This document shows, piece by piece, positions 26,771-34,479 of a stretch of 64,000 bases of DNA; the first letter of the stretch is position 1; each line of letters begins with the position of its first letter. Position numbers and translations under genes: made by a program. Origin of the DNA: JABDJZ01 sp047619685 (GTDB taxonomy: Bacteria > Bacteroidota > Rhodothermia > Rhodothermales > UBA10348); the NCBI GenBank assembly GCA_047619685.1, contig JBLHLC010000012.1, positions 47,793 to 111,792 on the forward strand. Reading direction: 5' to 3'. The notes under the pieces were generated by a model that saw nothing but the letters and a program-made list of their open reading frames with translations, made no database searches and was not told the DNA's origin.

Positions 26771-28300
26771 ATGCTTCGTTCCCTGACCAGCCGCATGCGT
26801 CCGCTGGATCGCCCACTGACCGAGTCTGAGGTCCGCTCCGGTCTCCGGAACGTGGTGCGGGATGGCATGTCCAGTCAGGCCCTGGCGAGCCTGACGGGGA
26901 GCACCTTCCTGGTGGCATACGCGCTCCACTACGGTGCCTCGAACATGCTGATCGGCTTGCTCGCGTCGTTGCCACACCTCTCCCAGTTGGCGCAGCTGCC
27001 GGCCGTGTTGCTGGTTCGGCGCGTAGGAAACCGGCGGCTGATTTCGGTGGTGGCATCCACAATCGGACGCTCATCCTGGCTGGTGATTGCGATCGTGCCG
27101 TTCTTTGCGCCGCCGGCAGTGAGTCTGGTCGTATTGACACTGGGACTTCTGACCGCGTCCCTGATGGCCGCGGTGTCCAACACCGGCTGGAATTCCTGGA
27201 TGCACGAGCTCGTCCCCAGCAACGAGTTGGGCAGCTTCTTTGGCCGACGATTCAGCATGGCCACGTTCACCGGGGTTGTGGTCAGCATGGGGGCCGCGTG
27301 GTTTATCGACCATCTTGCCCCTGATCTCCTGGGCGGCTCCCAGTACGGGTACTCGGTGACGTTCTTTGTGGGCTTCCTGTTCGGCCTCATGGGGATCTTC
27401 TTTGTCTCCCGGATTCCCGAGCCCAGACTCCGTCCAAGCGAAGGCTCGCTCGTGGAACTGGTCAAGGCTCCGCTCCGCGACCAAAATTTTGCCAACCTGG
27501 TGCGGTTTCTTGCCGCCTGGAGTTTCGCCCTGTATCTGGCCACGCCCTTTTTCTCGGCCTACATGCTGACGCAGCTGGAAATGGACCTGTCGTGGGTCAT
27601 CGGGCTCGTCGTGATGGGGCGCATCGTCAACATCGTTTTCCTTCGACTCTGGGGCAGCTTCTCCGATTCGCTCAGCAACAAGTCTGTATTGAGCGTAGCG
27701 GCACCGCTTTGCCTTGCCTGCATTCTGGGTTGGACATTCACCACATTGCCCCTAAAGCATGCGCTGACGCTTCCATTGCTGGTGCTGCTCCATGTTTTGA
27801 TGGGCGTGGCCATGGCGGGCATCACCCTGGCGACAGGAAACGTGAGCCTCCGGTTGGCCCCAAAGGGGGAGGCCATCAACTACCTGGCTGTCTCCAATTT
27901 CATCATTGCCCTGGCCGCCGGCATTGCGCCCATCATCGGCGGATTCCTGGCCGACGTTTTTGTGGACCGCGAATTGGCCTGGGCCATTTCCTGGACCAGC
28001 AGCGGGGCCGTGCTTTCCACCGAGGTCCTGAGCCTGAGAAAGTGGGATTTCGTATTTCTGATCAGCTTTGTCTTCGGTCTCTATTCCCTGCACCGCCTGT
28101 CCTTTGTCAAGGAGGAGGGCGAGGTCGAGGAGCGGGTGGTGGTTCACGAGCTGGTAGCAGCCATGGGCCGGGAGTTGAGAGAGTTCTCCACGGTGGCGGC
28201 CGTTCGCAATATCACACCCATCTTTCGCCTGTCGCGCGCGGAGAGCGAGGGGGACAGCGAGGGCAAGGGCGTCCTTTCTGGCACTCCGCCGTCGGAGTGA
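26771..28300 (+). CDS. Major facilitator superfamily permease
   Basis: 509 residues from the ATG at 26771, chosen because the earlier in-frame region overlaps the divergent gene and is not hydrophobic; the ATG at 26795 is an alternative. About 12 membrane segments. The loop after TM2 carries RRVGNRRLI, reminiscent of the MFS basic motif, and the central loop lies near residues 215-235. Substrate is unknown. It is divergent from the exported dikinase-like gene with only 61 bases between starts, so the two promoters share control space. Confidence 0.85.
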   Translation: MLRSLTSRMRPLDRPLTESEVRSGLRNVVRDGMSSQALASLTGSTFLVAYALHYGASNMLIGLLASLPHLSQLAQLPAVLLVRRVGNRRLISVVASTIGRSSWLVIAIVPFFAPPAVSLVVLTLGLLTASLMAAVSNTGWNSWMHELVPSNELGSFFGRRFSMATFTGVVVSMGAAWFIDHLAPDLLGGSQYGYSVTFFVGFLFGLMGIFFVSRIPEPRLRPSEGSLVELVKAPLRDQNFANLVRFLAAWSFALYLATPFFSAYMLTQLEMDLSWVIGLVVMGRIVNIVFLRLWGSFSDSLSNKSVLSVAAPLCLACILGWTFTTLPLKHALTLPLLVLLHVLMGVAMAGITLATGNVSLRLAPKGEAINYLAVSNFIIALAAGIAPIIGGFLADVFVDRELAWAISWTSSGAVLSTEVLSLRKWDFVFLISFVFGLYSLHRLSFVKEEGEVEERVVVHELVAAMGRELREFSTVAAVRNITPIFRLSRAESEGDSEGKGVLSGTPPSE

Positions 28301-28556
28301 GTTCGGTTGTCTTCAAGAAGGACCTGGGCGCGCGCCGGCAGCCTACTTTTGGATATACGGTAGAGCAACCTCTAGCCCTGCAGACTCCCAGAGCAGTGAG
28401 CTCCCATGATGAAAAGACTTCTAGCCATCCTGCACCATGCGTCGACCCGCCGTTCACGTCGCGCCGTACGCGTGTCGGTTGATCTCGTGATGTCTACGGG
28501 TCAACCCTTCCTGACAGGCTTCCAGGGTTTCGAGTCGTAGGCTTGCATACATCTCG
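28301..28556. other. Intergenic region before SUMF1-like gene
   Basis: 256 bases. It holds a TACTTTTG at 28344-28351 matching the Bacteroidota -7 box, without a -33 partner at normal distance, and a 44-codon frame at 28406-28540 beginning MMKRLLAILHH with no other support. No terminator is obvious after the MFS gene. Confidence 0.3.
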
Positions 28557-29951
28557 GTGAGGAGCACCAAGCCACTGCCAAGCGTGAGAATAGGGTCAGT
28601 CTTACTTTTGTTATTTCTCGTGATCGCGAGTTGCGACTCCACCGACCTCGATGATCGAGGCGGCGCCTCGCCGCCCAGCGTACCCGGCGGACAGGCAGTT
28701 CTCACGGGCGTCGTGCGTAATTCCTTGGACGAGCCCATTCCTTGGGCTGTCGTTGAGGTCGAAGGGACGGTCGCTGCCGTCGACGACGAGGGGGCGTTCA
28801 CGGTGTCTGGATTGTCGGGGTTTCCCCCCACCGCTACCGTGCGGGCCGAGTACTACGAAGTTGCGTCTTTTAGCATTGAACCGATCGGTTTGGCAACTGG
28901 GCACACGTTCGTTCTGAAGGCCGCGCCGATCCAGGAGAGAGTAGGCCTTGCCATCAATCAAGAGTGGGGGGGTGAGATGGGACTGTTTAACCGCGTTGCC
29001 ATACGGTGGGACTCGAGCGGGGCACCTACTCTGGCCGGTTATTCCGTTCTGCGTCGAGGACCTGACGGGACGACCTCTGTTCTGGCAGCCGGAATTGAGC
29101 CGGACGGGAGACGGGAGATCATCGACGAGCGGCTTGAACCCGGAGAGCACATTTACCAAGTCTGGGCTACAAACATCGACGGCAGTGAGACTGAATTCGC
29201 GGGTCCGGCGAGAGCTGTCTCAGAGCGCATTCGCTTCGTCAGGATCGAGGCAGGATCCTTTTTTCGCGGGTCGGACAAGGGCGAATCGGGGGAAACCCCT
29301 GTTCGAGAGGTCACCATCAGTCGGCCATTCTGGCTCGGAGAGGTGGAGCTGACCTTGGGCCAGCACGTTGCCGTTACCGGCCAAGAGGTCGGATATCTAC
29401 GAGCGGGATTAAGAAAGCCCGTGAACAGGGTCACGTGGTTCCAGGCCATTGAATTCCTGAATACACTTTCCAGCAAGGAGGGCTTGCCTCCTTGCTATGG
29501 ACCTGACGGAGGCGTGCTGACCCAGAATATCTATCGTTGTCCCGGGTACCGGCTCCCGACAGAAGCGGAGTGGGAATACGCCTGTCGAGCTGGCACAACA
29601 ACCGAGTGGTGGTGGGGCGAAGACGGCGAAGCAAGACTTGATTACATCGCCAACCCATGGGTCTCGGGATATCCCGATGTTGGTTCAATGCCGCCAAACC
29701 CCTGGGGTGTTTTCGACATGATTGGGAGCACGTGGGAGTGGGTCAATGACAGATACCTGGGTAGTTACTACGAGTGGGGCCCATCCTTGGACCCGCCAGG
29801 TCCACGCTCAGGCAGCAAACGGACCGAGCGCGGCGGCGGGGCCTCCACATACGACCCCAAGTACCTACGATGCGCGAGTCGATGGCCGCGGCTTCCGGCA
29901 GTCCTGGGGAGCAACGGATTTCGGGTTGCAAGGACCGTTAGCCCCGAGTAG
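28557..29951 (+). CDS. Lipoprotein with regulatory-like, FnIII-like and SUMF1/FGE-like domains
   Basis: 464 residues starting at GTG 28557 (a second GTG at 28584 is possible). Lipoprotein signal VLLLLFLVIASC with Cys26. A carboxypeptidase-regulatory-like beta domain spans about 45-105, a FnIII-like domain about 140-220, and a formylglycine-generating-enzyme-like domain about 222-464 (RLPTEAEWEYACRAG, NPWGVFDMIGSTWEW, NGFRVAR). The paired active-site cysteines of true FGE are replaced; only one Cys remains in YLRCASRW, so sulfatase activation is unlikely. It is alone on this strand, its end facing the 3' end of the split tRNA-Leu. Confidence 0.82.
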   Translation: MRSTKPLPSVRIGSVLLLLFLVIASCDSTDLDDRGGASPPSVPGGQAVLTGVVRNSLDEPIPWAVVEVEGTVAAVDDEGAFTVSGLSGFPPTATVRAEYYEVASFSIEPIGLATGHTFVLKAAPIQERVGLAINQEWGGEMGLFNRVAIRWDSSGAPTLAGYSVLRRGPDGTTSVLAAGIEPDGRREIIDERLEPGEHIYQVWATNIDGSETEFAGPARAVSERIRFVRIEAGSFFRGSDKGESGETPVREVTISRPFWLGEVELTLGQHVAVTGQEVGYLRAGLRKPVNRVTWFQAIEFLNTLSSKEGLPPCYGPDGGVLTQNIYRCPGYRLPTEAEWEYACRAGTTTEWWWGEDGEARLDYIANPWVSGYPDVGSMPPNPWGVFDMIGSTWEWVNDRYLGSYYEWGPSLDPPGPRSGSKRTERGGGASTYDPKYLRCASRWPRLPAVLGSNGFRVARTVSPE

Positions 29952-29988
29952 GGAGTCGCTCCCGTCCGTTCCTGGCGTTACGGCAAGT

Positions 29989-30030
29989 CCAGAAAACAAC
30001 AAAGGCCAGCCCCTTGCGGGGCCGGCCTCG
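29989..30030 (-). terminator. Rho-independent terminator after tRNA-Leu
   Basis: On the minus strand a stem of 10 pairs (arms 30018-30027 and 30004-30013, loop of four at 30014-30017, one G-U pair) is followed by a T-rich run TTTGTTGTTTT. It lies directly beyond the 3' end of tRNA-Leu and ends that transcript; it may also act on the facing lipoprotein gene. Confidence 0.8.
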
Positions 30031-30035
30031 TGCAG

Positions 30036-30347
30036 TACCGGGAGCGGGGCTCGAACCCGCACGACCCCTGAGGGTCAACGGATTTTACGTACCACTACAG
30101 TTTTCACTGCCCCGGACTAATCCGGGTTTGTAGTCTGGACCATGCCTTTGCCGTATTCCTTGCGGAACCCAGGCAGGAACCGTCTGGCCTCTACACCTTC
30201 CCTGAAATAATCCAGGGCTTGGCTCGGCGTTGCCATCAGCATGAGCTGGTAAGGGTTCACCGAGTTTGATTCCTTTATTTACCCCAGCGTTTCCCCTGGG
30301 GAGACCCAAATCGAGTCCGTTGCGTCTACCTATTCCGCCATCCCGGC
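30036..30347 (-). tRNA. tRNA-Leu(UAA), interrupted by a group I intron
   Basis: The 5' exon is 30347-30314 (34 nt) and the 3' exon 30087-30036 (52 nt), giving an 86-nt class II tRNA. The acceptor stem pairs GCCGGGA with TCCCGGT, the anticodon stem pairs ACGGA with TCCGT, and the 7-nt loop after joining is CTTAAAA, anticodon TAA. A long variable arm (GACCC/GGGTC) and a standard T arm with TTCGAGC follow. CCA is not encoded. The gap between U33 and U34 is filled by the intron at 30088-30313. A terminator follows. It may be the only tRNA-Leu(UAA), in which case splicing would be essential. Confidence 0.93.
30088..30313 (-). ncRNA. Group I intron (IC3-like) in the anticodon loop of tRNA-Leu
   Basis: 226 nt, no open reading frame. 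The 5' exon ends in U and the intron ends in G, as group I splicing requires. P1 forms between the exon end GGACU and GGUCU just inside the intron, with the expected U-G pair at the splice site. P2 is CCCCAG/CUGGGG. A J3/4-P4 segment GGCAACGCCGAGCCAAGC maps to 30217-30234. The P7 strands are GGUGUAGAGGCCAGACGG (30180-30197) and GGCAUGGUCCAGACUAC (30130-30146). P9 hairpins near the 3' end include CAGU-GAAA-ACUG. The core closely resembles the proteobacterial tRNA-Ile intron from Azoarcus as remembered. Confidence 0.92.
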
Positions 30348-30466
30348 ACATGCTGACGGCGCCCTTGGTAGAGCACGACTGCACACCTGAAGCTATGCCG
30401 CCCCCACACCAGAGGCAACCACCGCCTATGAGGCATTCGTCAAGTCCATGTGAGGCCGCGTTTCGC

Positions 30467-32470
30467 TCACCGACTGTCAGGCACGCGAACGAACCGAACA
30501 TCCCGGGTCCGGCCGTTGGAGGCATAAAAGGCGATGATCTGATCGTTCTTATCCCGTTCGAAGGTCATCTGGCCCAAGGCTCCGCCCGCAAAGGCGTCCC
30601 TCTCGGCTGCTGAGAGTTTCGCTTCGCTGGAGCGGCGGTGCTTGATGACCAGACCATCGTCTTCCATCCAAATCGTATAAAACGCCTCGACTTCCTCCGA
30701 GAAATAGCGTCCGGCAAACGCGGCCAGCTCATCCGCGGTAGGCTCCCATGCGCCGCCGCCGTCGCCTGAGACTCGGGTTGCGGGCTTGTCACCGTTCTGG
30801 TGTAGCGTGATCCGGTTTACACTGCCGTCTCCGTCACGGTGAAACGTAACGGAAGCCTCCACCACGCGGAGCGCAAACGTCGAGTCGGAGGTGGGGAAGA
30901 CCTGCAGCTTCTGCTGTCCAGTTGCCTGGGTGAAGAGCTCGTCTCCCTCCCGGGTAAACGTGAGCACAAATCCGGCAACGGCATCCAGGGCGAAGCCGCC
31001 TACATAATCGTCCAGAATTTCCGGGTCGAACGACGCTGGATCCCAAGGTGCTTCGTCGTCGGGGGCCGCTTCCGCAGGGGCATCGGCATCCTCCATGTAG
31101 TCACCAAAAAACAGCTCGGCAATCTGAAACGGGATGCTGCCATCAAACCCGGCGTGATTGCTCTGGGTCGTTAGTCCGGCGTTAATGGTGGGGTATCGGG
31201 CCAACTGAGAACGGTGAGCCACGTCGGCCCCACCATGATGGATGCGGTCCAGACCGCGGTGTTCGTCCAGGAACAGGCCCAACCCGTATCCGGTCGAGTC
31301 GCCGGTGCTAAGCACATAGGAGGTTTGCATCTGGGTCACGATCTCGGCGGTTCCGACCCGTGGATTCCGGAGGTTCTCTGCCCATCTCTGGAGGTCTCCA
31401 ATGGTCGAATAAATGCCGCCAGCGCCCATCGCGCCGCCCAGGTCTCCAATTTCAAGGTAGCCGCCGTCCCCGGGCGTATACCCGATGGACCTGCCTGGCA
31501 GGATGTGTTCGGGGCTGGGACGCACTTGCGTGTGGGTCATGCCTATCGGGCCAAACACCCGGTCTGCCATGAACTCGGGGAAAGGCTGCTCCGAGATGCG
31601 GGAGACCATCTCCGCCGCCAGCGCAAACGCCGTGTTGTTGTAGTTGAACTCGGCACCAGGCTCGTTTTGCAGCTTCGGTTGCCGTTGCACAAATCCGACT
31701 ATTTCATCGCGATCAATCCAGTCTCCGTGCCCCAACTGACGTCCGTCCATAGTGGCCAGGTTCAAGAACTCCCGGTAGCCTGTTGTATGGGTCAGGAGAT
31801 TTCGAACCGTGACCGTGGTGCCGAAGTCCGGCAGTTCGGGAATATGCATCCGGACATCATCATCCAGAGTGAGCTTCCCGTCTTCTACCAGAAGCATCAC
31901 CGCGAAAGCCGTGAACTGCTTGGACGTGGAGCCAATATTGGTTGGTGTCTCCACGGTGAAGGGCATCCCGTAGGTCAGATCGGCCGCACCATACGCCTTA
32001 GAAAAGAGCGTCTTGCCGTCCTTCCAAACCTGGACGGCGGCGCCCGGAGAGTCCTTTGCCGAATACGCGGTCATGAGCTGATCGACTCGCTGGCCCGGTT
32101 TCTTGGCGATGGCCTCAAGCTTCTCCAGAACGATGGCGTATTCGCCTTCTTCGTCCTCGAAAGGAGACACCGTGATCCGGTATTCTCCGTCTGTTTCGGT
32201 CTCAAACTGTACGAGTTCGGCGCCTCGCGCGGGGCCGTCGATTTTGCGGACGCTCTGGCCGCTCGGATCCAGGATTTCCAGGGCGACGTCTACGCTGTTC
32301 TGATGGACACGTGCGAACACAAACTGCCCATCTTTGGCGTCGATGGTGTAGGTGTGTTGATCGCCGGTGTTCAGGGACGCGGTGTGGGCCTGCCCCTTGC
32401 GAAGTTGGGCATCCTGACCGAAGGCCGGGATGGAAATGAGAAGCAGGAAGACCAGAGGGAGGAAGCGCAT
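30467..32470 (-). CDS. Exported class C beta-lactamase-family serine hydrolase with N-terminal PPC-like domain
   Basis: 667 residues. Signal peptide to about residue 19. A beta-sandwich of PPC type spans about 25-115 (YTIDAKDGQFVFARVHQ...GEYRITVSP). The serine-hydrolase domain about 125-480 has Ser181-Thr-Ser-Lys184 and Tyr277-Asn-Asn279. A C-terminal lipocalin-like beta region (about 490-660) is common in this family. Such proteins act as esterases or D-peptidases in the periplasm or outside; true lactam resistance is not implied. Stands alone between the split tRNA and a pair of small genes. Confidence 0.86.
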   Translation of the reverse strand: MRFLPLVFLLLISIPAFGQDAQLRKGQAHTASLNTGDQHTYTIDAKDGQFVFARVHQNSVDVALEILDPSGQSVRKIDGPARGAELVQFETETDGEYRITVSPFEDEEGEYAIVLEKLEAIAKKPGQRVDQLMTAYSAKDSPGAAVQVWKDGKTLFSKAYGAADLTYGMPFTVETPTNIGSTSKQFTAFAVMLLVEDGKLTLDDDVRMHIPELPDFGTTVTVRNLLTHTTGYREFLNLATMDGRQLGHGDWIDRDEIVGFVQRQPKLQNEPGAEFNYNNTAFALAAEMVSRISEQPFPEFMADRVFGPIGMTHTQVRPSPEHILPGRSIGYTPGDGGYLEIGDLGGAMGAGGIYSTIGDLQRWAENLRNPRVGTAEIVTQMQTSYVLSTGDSTGYGLGLFLDEHRGLDRIHHGGADVAHRSQLARYPTINAGLTTQSNHAGFDGSIPFQIAELFFGDYMEDADAPAEAAPDDEAPWDPASFDPEILDDYVGGFALDAVAGFVLTFTREGDELFTQATGQQKLQVFPTSDSTFALRVVEASVTFHRDGDGSVNRITLHQNGDKPATRVSGDGGGAWEPTADELAAFAGRYFSEEVEAFYTIWMEDDGLVIKHRRSSEAKLSAAERDAFAGGALGQMTFERDKNDQIIAFYASNGRTRDVRFVRVPDSR

Positions 32471-32541
32471 GGGGAGGAGATGTCGATTATTGTCGACTCA
32501 CCATACGGTTTCTCACCTTTTGGTTGCACCGGGTGTAGGAA

Positions 32542-32871
32542 TCAGGCGGCCTTGGCGGCAGTGGCAGAAGCCATCTGCATCAGGAAATGGTGCGCGGCTT
32601 CGGCAGTGCCTTTCTCAAAGGTGTAGGCATCGACTACGGTCGGGCTGTCACTGGGACGCCAGACGAAGAGCATTTCGCGTCCGCCCTGGTTGATCTCGCT
32701 CGCCAGGGTCTCGGTCAATGCGATGGCATCCGGCTCACTCTTCAGGTTTACCAGGATGGTATACATCGCGGCACGTTCCATTTTTCGGGAGACGGTAATG
32801 TCGGAGACAAACATGGGTCTGGTTGGGATGGTGTGACAGCCGCTGAGCAAAGAGCTTGCCACAATATTCAT
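32542..32871 (-). CDS. Hypothetical protein, second gene of a coupled pair
   Basis: 109 residues. Its ATG at 32871 overlaps the stop of the upstream gene by 4 bases, which supports this start. The first residues MNIVASSLLSGC resemble a very short lipobox but lack a charged start, so lipidation is doubtful. An internal start at MYTILVNLKSEPD would drop 35 residues. The C-terminus is Ala-rich. No family was recognised. Confidence 0.6.
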   Translation of the reverse strand: MNIVASSLLSGCHTIPTRPMFVSDITVSRKMERAAMYTILVNLKSEPDAIALTETLASEINQGGREMLFVWRPSDSPTVVDAYTFEKGTAEAAHHFLMQMASATAAKAA

Positions 32872-33137
32872 CGACCTTTCTTCTGCGCTGCCCGGACCGC
32901 CTTTTCCAGCATACTGATCGGGTCCGCGCCGCCCAACTCCAGCCCGTCCCGTAAGCCATGCAGGTATTCGATCACCTCGCCGGGATCGCTCATCTCCCGG
33001 ACCTTGTCATTGGCGTGGACGGAGTATAGGGTGAACCCGTGTCGATGCAGCGATGTTGCGATCTCGACCTGGATGCCACCCGCCCTCAGCGATGCCCTCA
33101 AGCTCTCCAGTATCTCATAAACGGATTGTTCGCTCAC
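32868..33137 (-). CDS. Hypothetical protein (89 aa)
   Basis: 89 residues, mixed alpha/beta composition: an amphipathic N-terminal helix (SVYEILESLRASLRAG), a beta stretch (FTLYSVHA), and a basic C-terminus (RAAQKKGR). No signal or membrane segment. Translationally coupled to the 109-residue protein that follows (ATGA overlap), so the two probably act together. Function unknown. Confidence 0.6.
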   Translation of the reverse strand: MSEQSVYEILESLRASLRAGGIQVEIATSLHRHGFTLYSVHANDKVREMSDPGEVIEYLHGLRDGLELGGADPISMLEKAVRAAQKKGR

Positions 33138-33173
33138 GGTCTCGTGCCAACGGAAGGACTGGGCTATCGAACG

Positions 33174-33368
33174 CTACTCAGGATGGACGACAATCGACGC
33201 AAACAGCGGAATTGTGATGATATCGCCATCATCATCCTCGAATTCGACGCCCAGATCGTACAGGTCCTCCAGGCAAATCTTGTCCATTGGGCCTACGAAA
33301 CGAAGGCCAAGTTCATCCTCGGTGTCCGATGAGAAGTGAAGCGTAAATTTTTGGGAGGGGGTGGACAT
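33174..33368 (-). CDS. Small acidic hypothetical protein (64 aa)
   Basis: 64 residues with a very acidic centre (LEDLYDLGVEFEDDDGD) and a hydrophobic end (IITIPLFASIVV). The end segment resembles that of the 62-residue protein at 21171-21359. Divergent from the alpha/beta hydrolase at 33497, with a 17-bp palindrome between them. No signal peptide. Function unknown. Confidence 0.5.
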   Translation of the reverse strand: MSTPSQKFTLHFSSDTEDELGLRFVGPMDKICLEDLYDLGVEFEDDDGDIITIPLFASIVVHPE

Positions 33369-33397
33369 GACGCCATTCAGATTCGTTACTCAGCACT

Positions 33398-33414
33398 GAA
33401 CCTGAACCAGGTTC
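33398..33414. promoter_or_regulatory. Palindrome in divergent promoter region
   Basis: A perfect 7-bp inverted repeat with a 3-base centre (GAACCTG-AAC-CAGGTTC) lies between the starts of the 64-residue protein (33368, minus) and the alpha/beta hydrolase (33497, plus). The position suits an operator for a dimeric repressor, but no regulator is encoded nearby. Confidence 0.3.
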
Positions 33415-33496
33415 CGACCCAAGCCGGAAAGAGAACGAACGCGCGGCGAGGGCGTTTCCTTGGGGTCCGCAGATGTGACGCATTAAAGGGTTTTCG

Positions 33497-34474
33497 ATGG
33501 CGATAGGTAGCAGGAGATTACTGGGAGTCGCAGGCGCGCTGCTCATCGGGCTCGTTTTTACTGCCTTGGCCGGCCCACGCGTGGACGTTTCCGTTGAGTA
33601 TGCGCCGTTTCCGGAGGGAGTCGATCTGGAAACGTGGGTCAGGGAGCGCGCCCAAGAGTTCGATGACATCGTTCCGGGTACCGAACACCGGCTGGTCTGG
33701 GCGGACTCTGTGGCGCACAGGCAGACGGCTTTGTCTGTCGTCTACCTCCATGGTTTTTCGGGCACATCGGCCATGGCGTACCCCTTCGTGGACTCGTTGG
33801 CAGCCCGCTTGGGAGCCAACGCTTACCTGCCCAGGCTGACCGGACACGGGCGGACGGGGGAGGCATTTGGCGAGGCTACCCTGCACGAGTGGATTCAGGA
33901 CACGGCCGACGCGCTGGCCATTGGGGCGCGGTTGGGCGAAAAGGTAGTCCTGGTTGGCCTTTCCAACGGTGGGGCGCTGGCTGCCTGGGCCGCCCTTCAG
34001 CCGGATCTTGCAGCACAGTTGGAAGCACTGGTCCTCCTTTCGCCTAACATCAAGCCTGTGGATGGCTCGGCGGAGATGCTGCTCTGGCCCTGGGGGGTCC
34101 GGCTTGCCGAGGCGGTCGTTGGCAAGACCAGGGAGTGGGAGCCGTTCACGGACGCGCATGGCCGTTACTCAACGAACCGGTACCCCACCAAGGTGCTGGG
34201 CCAGATGATGGCCACAGTCGAGCTGCTGCGCCGCCAGGATGTCGCTCGCCTGTCGGCCCCGGTGCTCATGATTCTCTCGGATCAGGACGAGGTAGTGTCT
34301 GCGGCGGCCAGCAGGGAGTTTTTTGCACGCATCCCGACGGCAAAGGAGCTCGTCGAGGTCGGCAATACGGGCGATCCCAACAATCACGTGATCGTGGGCG
34401 ATGCCCTTTCTCCAGATCAGACCATGCCGACCGTCGGGCAGGTGGTTCGATTTCTGGCAACCCTCCAATCCTGA
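33497..34474 (+). CDS. Alpha/beta hydrolase (membrane-anchored or exported)
   Basis: 325 residues. A hydrophobic N-terminal segment (about 9-26) could anchor or export it. The oxyanion motif HGFSG is at 85-89, the nucleophile elbow GLSNGG at 154-159 (Ser156), the likely acid in ILSDQDEV and the histidine in NNHVIVGD near the C-terminus, a complete triad. The family covers lipases, esterases and carboxylesterases; the closest pattern is an esterase/lipase. It starts 129 bases from the divergent small gene, and the next gene begins 5 bases after its stop. Confidence 0.87.
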   Translation: MAIGSRRLLGVAGALLIGLVFTALAGPRVDVSVEYAPFPEGVDLETWVRERAQEFDDIVPGTEHRLVWADSVAHRQTALSVVYLHGFSGTSAMAYPFVDSLAARLGANAYLPRLTGHGRTGEAFGEATLHEWIQDTADALAIGARLGEKVVLVGLSNGGALAAWAALQPDLAAQLEALVLLSPNIKPVDGSAEMLLWPWGVRLAEAVVGKTREWEPFTDAHGRYSTNRYPTKVLGQMMATVELLRRQDVARLSAPVLMILSDQDEVVSAAASREFFARIPTAKELVEVGNTGDPNNHVIVGDALSPDQTMPTVGQVVRFLATLQS

Positions 34475-34479
34475 AGACA

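Noticed and set aside
28406..28540. A 44-codon frame starting MMKRLLAILHH before the SUMF1-like gene
   Set aside because: No homology, ribosome-binding site or conserved context; basic, arginine-rich content looks like chance.
30266..30613. Plus-strand frame covering the tRNA-Leu 5' exon and the end of the serine hydrolase gene
   Set aside because: It overlaps a tRNA and a well-supported gene.
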